Assembly: GCF_000025985.1 (NCBI RefSeq)
Contig: NC_003228.3
Location: 5,022,001 to 5,086,000 of the forward strand
Length of the DNA stretch: 64,000 nt
Origin: Bacteroides fragilis NCTC 9343
GTDB lineage: Bacteria; Bacteroidota; Bacteroidia; Bacteroidales; Bacteroidaceae
Direction: 5' to 3'
In this document: piece after piece, positions 58,396-64,000 of the stretch
How the letters are laid out: the number at the start of each line of letters is the position of its first letter
How positions within the stretch are numbered: position 1 is the first letter of the stretch
The notes under the pieces: model-generated
What the model was told of the DNA's origin: nothing
Databases searched by the model: none
Seen by the model: only the letters and a program-made list of their open reading frames with translations
Position numbers and translations under genes: made by a program

Positions 58396-59466
58396 ATGAG
58401 AAAGATAGGGCTTCTATTTATTACCATATTTTGCTTACTTGCATGCAAAAACAACAGTTCCAGGATCAGTCTGGAAGGCGAGATCAAGGGATTGACTAAT
58501 GACACACTCTACCTGTATGGGACAGATGCTTTGTACGATCGTATAGATACGATTTATGCAGAGAAAGGCAAGTTCAGCTACAACCTCAATATCGATTCTA
58601 CAGTAATTGACACACTGACTACAGCCGTACTCCTGATAAACGGTCATGTAGAGTATCCTGTTTTTTTGGATAAAGGAAATCAAATTACGATCAAAGGAAA
58701 TATTGATGATCTCAGCTATCTGGACATAAATGGCAATGAACCAAATACGAGTTTGAGCCTTTTTATGAAAGAACAAAGAGGCTTAGGCAGTGCATCAGAC
58801 AAAATGATGCAGGAGAAGGCCGAAACATTTATCCGCCAACACAACTCTTCATTGGCAAGTGTTTATCTGCTGGATAAATACTTTGTACAGACTCCGCAAC
58901 CGGACTATATCAAAATTAAAGAAATAACTGAGGCTATGACAGGTGCACTCCTCGACCGCCCGTATATCGAGAATATCAGCGACTACATCGATCAATTGGA
59001 AAAAGTGACTGTCGGGAAATCTGCTCCTTACTTTAGTTTACCCAATGAAAAAGGCGAGAAATTATCACGTTCTGCCGAGAGATTCAGAAATAGATATCTC
59101 CTGCTTAATTTCTGGGCTTCATGGTGTGATCCGCAACCTGAAGCCAATGCAGAATTAAAAAGACTGAATAAGGAATATAAGAAAAACAAAAATTTCGCAA
59201 TGTTGGGAATATCACTCGACATAGATAGAGAAGCATGGGAAACAGCCATTAAGAAGGATACTTTGAGCTGGGATCAAGTATGTGATTTTACAGGACTTAG
59301 TTCGGAAACAGCCAAACAATATGCCATACTGACGCTTCCTACTAATATACTGCTCTCTCCCACCGGCAAAATTCTAGCAAGAGATATCCAGGGAGAAGCG
59401 CTTACCGGTAAGCTGAAAGAATTACTAAAAACGGAAGAGAAAAAAACAGGGAAATCTATCCGCTAA
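58396..59466 (+). CDS. Thioredoxin-fold lipoprotein with DUF4369 domain
   Basis: 356 aa. Lipobox L-L-A-C (Cys17). The N-terminal DUF4369-like domain (about 22-120) is followed by a helical linker and a C-terminal AhpC/TSA-thioredoxin fold (about 210-345) with VGKSAPYFSLPNEKGEKLS and LLNFWASWC. The usual CxxC is C244-D-P-Q247, so the resolving cysteine is missing and normal disulfide exchange is unlikely; a peroxidase-like, monothiol or non-catalytic role is possible. Envelope location. YifB is encoded 33 bases downstream. Confidence 0.88.
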   Translation: MRKIGLLFITIFCLLACKNNSSRISLEGEIKGLTNDTLYLYGTDALYDRIDTIYAEKGKFSYNLNIDSTVIDTLTTAVLLINGHVEYPVFLDKGNQITIKGNIDDLSYLDINGNEPNTSLSLFMKEQRGLGSASDKMMQEKAETFIRQHNSSLASVYLLDKYFVQTPQPDYIKIKEITEAMTGALLDRPYIENISDYIDQLEKVTVGKSAPYFSLPNEKGEKLSRSAERFRNRYLLLNFWASWCDPQPEANAELKRLNKEYKKNKNFAMLGISLDIDREAWETAIKKDTLSWDQVCDFTGLSSETAKQYAILTLPTNILLSPTGKILARDIQGEALTGKLKELLKTEEKKTGKSIR

Positions 59467-59499
59467 ACCGAGTTACTAACCTAAAATCATTGAAAACAC

Positions 59500-61038
59500 G
59501 TGCTAATAAAAGTATTCGGAGCGGCTGTACAAGGCATTGAAGCAACCCTCATTACAATAGAAGTCAACAGTTCACGAGGATGCATGTTCTACATGGTAGG
59601 TCTTCCTGATTCAGCCGTTAAAGAAAGCCATCAGCGTATTCTGTCTGCCTTACAAGTGACCGGCTACAAAATGCCAACCAGCAATATAGTCATTAATATG
59701 GCTCCGGCAGATATTCGCAAAGAGGGTTCATCCTATGATCTCCCCTTGGCCATTGGCATGCTTGCAGCTGGCGAAACAATCTCATGCCAGAAGCTATCAC
59801 GTTACATGATGATGGGTGAATTAAGTCTTGACGGAACTATCCAACCCATCAAAGGAGCCTTACCTATAGCCATCAAAGCACGCGAAGAGGGATTTGACGG
59901 ATTAATCGTACCTTCACAAAATGCACGGGAAGCGGCGGTAGTCAATAATCTGTCAGTATATGGAGTAAATAATATACAGGAAGTAATTGAGTTCATCAAT
60001 GGTAAACGTGAACTGACACCAACCATAGTCAATACCCGTGAAGAATTTTATGCGTGTCAGAGTGATTTTGAATACGATTTTGCAGATGTAAAAGGCCAAG
60101 AGAACGTTAAACGGGCACTTGAGGTAGCGGCGGCAGGAGGACACAATTTAATTATGGTAGGAGCCCCCGGAAGTGGTAAATCAATGATGGCCAAAAGATT
60201 ACCTTCCATACTTCCCCCCTTATCCTTAGGAGAAAGCCTTGAAACAACCAAAATACATTCGGTCGCTGGTAAATTAGGACGCAATTCCTCTCTGATATCT
60301 CAGCGGCCTTTCAGGGACCCGCATCACACCATCTCACAAGTAGCGATGGTAGGAGGAGGCAGTTTCCCACAACCGGGAGAGATCAGCCTGGCACATAACG
60401 GGGTACTCTTCCTGGATGAACTCCCGGAATTTAATCGTAGCGTGCTTGAAGTATTGCGTCAACCCCTTGAAGACCGGCGTATAACCATTTCACGAGTGAA
60501 AAACACTATTGACTATCCGGCCAGCTTCATGTTGGTAGCCTCCATGAATCCGTGCCCTTGTGGCTACTACAATCACCCGACAAAACCATGTGTCTGCAAT
60601 CCGGGACAAGTACAAAAATACCTGAATAAAATATCCGGCCCCCTGCTGGACCGAATAGATATCCAAATTGAAATAGTTCCCGTACCATTTGAAAAGATTT
60701 CAGACCGGCAACAAGGAGAATCCAGCGCTACCATTCGCCAAAGGGTAATCAAAGCCCGCCAGAAACAGGAAGAAAGATTTTCCGGCTATCCGGGAACTTA
60801 TTGTAATGCCCAGATGACCAGCAAGCAACTTTCTTCTTTTGCACAACCTGACACGAAAGGGCTATTACTGCTAAAGAATGCCATGGAACGCCTGAATCTT
60901 TCAGCCCGTGCCTATGATCGTATCTTAAAAGTATCCCGCACAATAGCTGATTTGGAAGAAAGCGAACAAATACAACCCAGCCATTTGGCAGAGGCAATCA
61001 GTTATCGGAATTTAGATCGGGAAAATTGGGCCGGGTAA
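59500..61038 (+). CDS. YifB/ComM family Mg-chelatase-like AAA ATPase
   Basis: 512 aa with a GTG start. An N-terminal Lon-protease-S5-like domain (about 1-170; VGLPDSAVKESHQRILSALQ, ADIRKEGSSYDLPLAIG) and a Mg_chelatase AAA core with Walker A GAPGSGKS (221-228), Walker B GVLFLDELPEF and sensor/arginine segments are present; the C-terminal domain (about 400-505) has LSARAYDRILKVSRTIADLE. In other bacteria ComM is a branch-migration helicase aiding integration of transformed DNA; the same role is presumed. Confidence 0.95.
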   Translation: MLIKVFGAAVQGIEATLITIEVNSSRGCMFYMVGLPDSAVKESHQRILSALQVTGYKMPTSNIVINMAPADIRKEGSSYDLPLAIGMLAAGETISCQKLSRYMMMGELSLDGTIQPIKGALPIAIKAREEGFDGLIVPSQNAREAAVVNNLSVYGVNNIQEVIEFINGKRELTPTIVNTREEFYACQSDFEYDFADVKGQENVKRALEVAAAGGHNLIMVGAPGSGKSMMAKRLPSILPPLSLGESLETTKIHSVAGKLGRNSSLISQRPFRDPHHTISQVAMVGGGSFPQPGEISLAHNGVLFLDELPEFNRSVLEVLRQPLEDRRITISRVKNTIDYPASFMLVASMNPCPCGYYNHPTKPCVCNPGQVQKYLNKISGPLLDRIDIQIEIVPVPFEKISDRQQGESSATIRQRVIKARQKQEERFSGYPGTYCNAQMTSKQLSSFAQPDTKGLLLLKNAMERLNLSARAYDRILKVSRTIADLEESEQIQPSHLAEAISYRNLDRENWAG

Positions 61039-61057
61039 CGTCAAGAATAAAAGCATT

Positions 61058-62740
61058 ATGAAAAAGAGCTTTCTTATTATACTCTGTTTAGCTTTACTAT
61101 CTTGTGTGACCGGATGTAAAGATTCAACTCAGACTTTACTCAAGAAGTCTGTAGAAATGGAAGGTATTTCTACAGACAGTATGCTATTTTATCTTCAACA
61201 AATACAGTCCCCCAATCACCTGAGTGACAAACAACGGGCAGAATACTGCTTTCAATTGTATAAAGCCACATTGTGGAAAACCCAAAAGCCCAAAGATTCA
61301 CTATTAAAAGTCTGTATCCCACTTTTCCTACATGTTGGAGATACTGCCCAATGGTTGCAAGCCCAACTGGAACAGGCCAATAGTTTCTTCTATAAAGATC
61401 AGCCGGATTCTATTTTACATTCTGCCCGGGAGCTTCGGGACAAAACAAAGTATATGACTCCCACCCAACAAAGATATTACTATAACATACAAAAATTCAC
61501 CTATTTCAATCAAAAAAAGTATCCAGAAGCACTAAAATTGGCTAATAAGGTGTTGGCCCTGAATAACCCTTCTAATGACACTCTTTCTTTATTTTATGAT
61601 CATCGGACCCAATTGGAAATATTAAGAAAAATGGGAAAGACCGATGAAGTCATAGAAGGGTATTACAAAATGTTGGAATGGTTTGCTCCTTCCAAAGAAT
61701 ATCATTATCTAACTTACACCATAGCCGAAGACATCGTAAACTATTATCTAGGACAGCAAGACTTCGACAAGGCACTGGAATCTGTGCAAAACCTCCGCCT
61801 GTATCGTCGCAATCGCTATGATATACCTTACTACCAATTGATCCGAGGCCAAATATTCCAGTCCCTGCATCAATTGGACTCGGCCGGATATTATTATAAA
61901 CAGGCAGCTACCTCAACTTCACCCTATATCGCCATTGAGGCTACCTCACGTTTATACCAGCTGACAAATGCGACCCAGCAACCGGAACAGGCATATTATC
62001 TGGCTAAAACAGAAGATATACTATATAAAGACCTCACATCAAACCTCAAAGCAAAAGAAACCACCAGAAAATATAATGAAGTAAAGCTCCAGAACGAACT
62101 CTATCAACTACGCCTTACCCAACAAGAAAAAGAGCTGTGGATGATGGGAATAGCAGTTATTTTATTACTTATAGCTCTACTAATACTCTTTTTCTATCAT
62201 CAGGAAAAGAAAAAAAGACTAGTATCGGAACGAAGGCTACAAGCAGAACAGGCCGGAGAGGAAGCTCGTCGGCTACAACATGAAAATGAACTATTACATA
62301 AAGAAGCCGAATTAAGTGCACTGCGCGAAAAAGAGATCATCATGCGCAACAAAGAAAGCGAGATGCGTGAAGCTTTGTTCCGTCATATTTCTTTCTTTCA
62401 GAAACTTCCTTCTCTCCACATCGAGAACTCTACAGATGACAATCCGAATAGGAAGAAAATTACTGTAAGCGATGCAGAATGGTGTGAAGTGAAGCAAGCG
62501 GTAAATGACGCATTTAATAATTTTGTTGATCGTCTGCAAGAAGATTATCCGCAACTCAATGAAAAAGATATCTGCTTTTGTTGCCTGGTAAAGATTAACG
62601 TGAACATACAAGATCTATCGGATATCTATTGCGTCAGCAAAGCGGCCATAACCAAACGCAAATACCGAATTAAAACAGAAAAGATGCATATTTCTGACGA
62701 AACTCTCAGCCTGGATGCCATTCTTCAAAACTTCGGATAG
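61058..62740 (+). CDS. TPR membrane-anchored putative regulator
   Basis: 560 aa. Lipoprotein-like signal (Cys20 in V-T-G-C); a periplasmic TPR region (about 30-330) leads to one transmembrane helix (about 362-385, WMMGIAVILLLIALLILFFY), then a cytoplasmic coiled coil (about 385-445) and a C-terminal region (about 470-545; DICFCCLVKINVNIQDLSDIYCVSKAAITKRKYRIK) that looks like a DNA-binding helix-turn-helix. This layout is common in Bacteroides and suggests signal transfer from the envelope to DNA; no target is known. The beta-propeller gene starts 173 bases downstream. Confidence 0.83.
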   Translation: MKKSFLIILCLALLSCVTGCKDSTQTLLKKSVEMEGISTDSMLFYLQQIQSPNHLSDKQRAEYCFQLYKATLWKTQKPKDSLLKVCIPLFLHVGDTAQWLQAQLEQANSFFYKDQPDSILHSARELRDKTKYMTPTQQRYYYNIQKFTYFNQKKYPEALKLANKVLALNNPSNDTLSLFYDHRTQLEILRKMGKTDEVIEGYYKMLEWFAPSKEYHYLTYTIAEDIVNYYLGQQDFDKALESVQNLRLYRRNRYDIPYYQLIRGQIFQSLHQLDSAGYYYKQAATSTSPYIAIEATSRLYQLTNATQQPEQAYYLAKTEDILYKDLTSNLKAKETTRKYNEVKLQNELYQLRLTQQEKELWMMGIAVILLLIALLILFFYHQEKKKRLVSERRLQAEQAGEEARRLQHENELLHKEAELSALREKEIIMRNKESEMREALFRHISFFQKLPSLHIENSTDDNPNRKKITVSDAEWCEVKQAVNDAFNNFVDRLQEDYPQLNEKDICFCCLVKINVNIQDLSDIYCVSKAAITKRKYRIKTEKMHISDETLSLDAILQNFG

Positions 62741-62837
62741 TATTTGTCCGCCTATCCGAAGAGGCTATATTTACATAACCATTTATAAAACAACAATTTA
62801 AACTATATTCATACAATCATTCTTGTCCGCCTGTTTT

Positions 62838-62869
62838 TTTGCCTTCTCTTACCTTAATATCTAATTTTG
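62838..62869 (+). promoter_or_regulatory. Promoter of the beta-propeller gene
   Basis: TTG (62839-62841), 20 bp, TAATTTTG (62862-62869), 44 bases before ATG 62914. Confidence 0.8.
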
Positions 62870-62913
62870 CTGTTACAAAACGCGTTTGATTATTCATCTA
62901 ATTATTTATGCTT

Positions 62914-64000
62914 ATGAAAACAAGAATGATCTATCACAGTTTGGCAATCTGTTGTCTATTGCCTGCTTTTGCTTTTACAACCGGTGAAAACGACCCATTT
63001 ATCAAATCGCCTACTGTTGCCAAACTAACAAATACCCCTAACGGTCCGCTAATCAGTTGCGATCTGAAGGCACTAAAAGATACTGTAAACTTCCCATTGA
63101 GCCAGTTAACAGAAGAATTACAGATTGTAAAATTAGACAATCGGGACGAAGCACTTATTGGCGGCTGGATACGAACAACCGTCGGAGAAAAATATATTTT
63201 AGTGAGCAATAACAAACAAACTCCTTATAAACTATTCGACCGGACAGGTAAATTTATCACCAATATCGGATCTTATGGACAAGGCCCGAATGAATATCTA
63301 AACACTTATGCCGAACAACTGGACGAAGCCAATAATCGCATCTATATCCTACCCTGGCAAAGCAGCAAGATATTGGTATTCGACTTGAAAGGTAATGCAT
63401 TGGATCCTATCCCCCTGTGCCTGAGAGTTCCTAAAGGAAAATTCCGGGTAAACACAGCTAAGTCAGAAGTCACAGTCACAGTCCTGCCATTCCCTAAATG
63501 GCCGGCAGTAGTCTGGACACAAGATTTAAAGGGTAAACGTAAAAACTTTGTAGCACCGGGAAGCCTTGCCATGCCACAAGACTTCAGTAACGAAGTGTCA
63601 ATGGGGAATAACACAGCTGCCTACGATGTGATGTTAATGAAAATCATGCCACAACCAAGTGTAGATACCCTCTACCATTATAATGCCGCCAGCAACAAAC
63701 TGGAAGGACGTTTCACCGTCAAGTATCCTTCAAATGATAAAATCCCCTGGCATGCATATTATGAAATCCCTAAATATTTCATCGGTGATGTCTCTTTCCC
63801 AATACAAATAGACGAAAGTACATTCTCCGGCTCTAAACCGGCTTATTACATGGTTGACAAAAAAACATTGCATGGCAATTATGTGCGGCTTTACAACGAT
63901 TTTATCAGTACCCCGAGTCAGACGATCTATCCTTCGTTCAACAATGGATATTATGTCACTAATATGGAGCCTATGGCATTGAAAGAGATACTAGAGAAAG
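62914..64000 (+). CDS. 6-bladed beta-propeller protein, 5' part
   Basis: The frame is open to the end of the window, with 362 codons present. I use ATG 62914 (MKTRMIYHSLAICCLL, signal peptide to about FAFT); an ATG two codons earlier (62908) is possible. Repeated blades such as YKLFDRTGKFITNIGSYGQGPNEY and SSKILVFDLKGN are typical of the NHL-like 6-bladed beta-propeller family common in Bacteroides next to TPR regulators like the one upstream. Exported; function unknown, perhaps ligand sensing or binding. The C terminus lies outside the window. Confidence 0.85.
   Translation, partial: MKTRMIYHSLAICCLLPAFAFTTGENDPFIKSPTVAKLTNTPNGPLISCDLKALKDTVNFPLSQLTEELQIVKLDNRDEALIGGWIRTTVGEKYILVSNNKQTPYKLFDRTGKFITNIGSYGQGPNEYLNTYAEQLDEANNRIYILPWQSSKILVFDLKGNALDPIPLCLRVPKGKFRVNTAKSEVTVTVLPFPKWPAVVWTQDLKGKRKNFVAPGSLAMPQDFSNEVSMGNNTAAYDVMLMKIMPQPSVDTLYHYNAASNKLEGRFTVKYPSNDKIPWHAYYEIPKYFIGDVSFPIQIDESTFSGSKPAYYMVDKKTLHGNYVRLYNDFISTPSQTIYPSFNNGYYVTNMEPMALKEILEK

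Overview
The window is Bacteroidota chromosomal DNA, most likely Bacteroides of the B. fragilis group. The evidence is four SusC/SusD transporter pairs, lipoproteins with Cys lipoboxes, promoters of the Bacteroides type (TTG, 19-20 bp, TAnnTTTG), an ECF-sigma/FecR pair, and a GH110 alpha-1,3-galactosidase, a family first described in B. fragilis. The species call is an inference.

Layout. (1) 1-1224: the 3' part of pckA and its terminator. (2) About 1700-30270: a large glycan-utilisation region on the + strand, made of SusC1/SusD1, SusC2/SusD2 plus a small surface lipoprotein, GH110, a DUF5009 membrane protein, a DUF6067-like putative glycoside hydrolase, a GH95 alpha-L-fucosidase and SusC3/SusD3. 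GH110 and GH95 together suggest a fucosylated, alpha-galactose-capped glycan such as blood group B on mucin. (3) 30358-40851: core genes typA(-), rpsO, an XRE-cupin regulator, an acyl-CoA ligase, an orphan soluble histidine kinase(-), ahcY and a YfhO-type membrane protein. (4) 41781-50672: a second locus with a sulfatase, SusD, SusC and FecR on the - strand and a divergent ECF sigma factor; its SusC has one in-frame amber stop. (5) 50916-55355(-): LolC/E-type permease, rbfA, O-methyltransferase, pyk, aroQ. (6) 55429-64000(+): xerD, an abundant-looking TPR lipoprotein, a thioredoxin-fold lipoprotein, a YifB/ComM ATPase, a TPR membrane regulator and the start of a 6-bladed beta-propeller protein.

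The most striking signal is regulatory. Each of the three SusC genes in region 2 is preceded, 190-230 bp upstream, by a 420-460 bp segment bounded by inverted 17-bp sites of the form AAGTTC-N5-GAACTT. The 5-bp spacer differs between loci (TAACT, TTTCA, TCACG) but is exactly reverse-complementary within each pair, as expected for site-specific inversion confined to its own locus. Each segment holds one good Bacteroides promoter (TTG-20 bp-TAnnTTTG; one mismatch in the third), and in all three it points away from the susC gene. Read this way, all three transporter operons are in the OFF orientation in this assembly. Downstream of each segment lies a conserved leader with two mini-ORFs (MPMTK, MPMRT or MLMK; then MFNRTI or MFNRII, whose stop is 3 nt before the SusC ATG). 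The locus has no ECF/FecR or hybrid two-component regulator of its own, so promoter inversion plus the leader may be its main switch, while GH110 and GH95 appear to have fixed promoters.

Other structure includes two arrays of related 22-bp tandem repeats, two long perfect or near-perfect hairpins of the CCACAGAT type, and an alternative-hairpin arrangement between ahcY and the YfhO-like gene. No tRNA, rRNA, CRISPR array or insertion sequence was seen.
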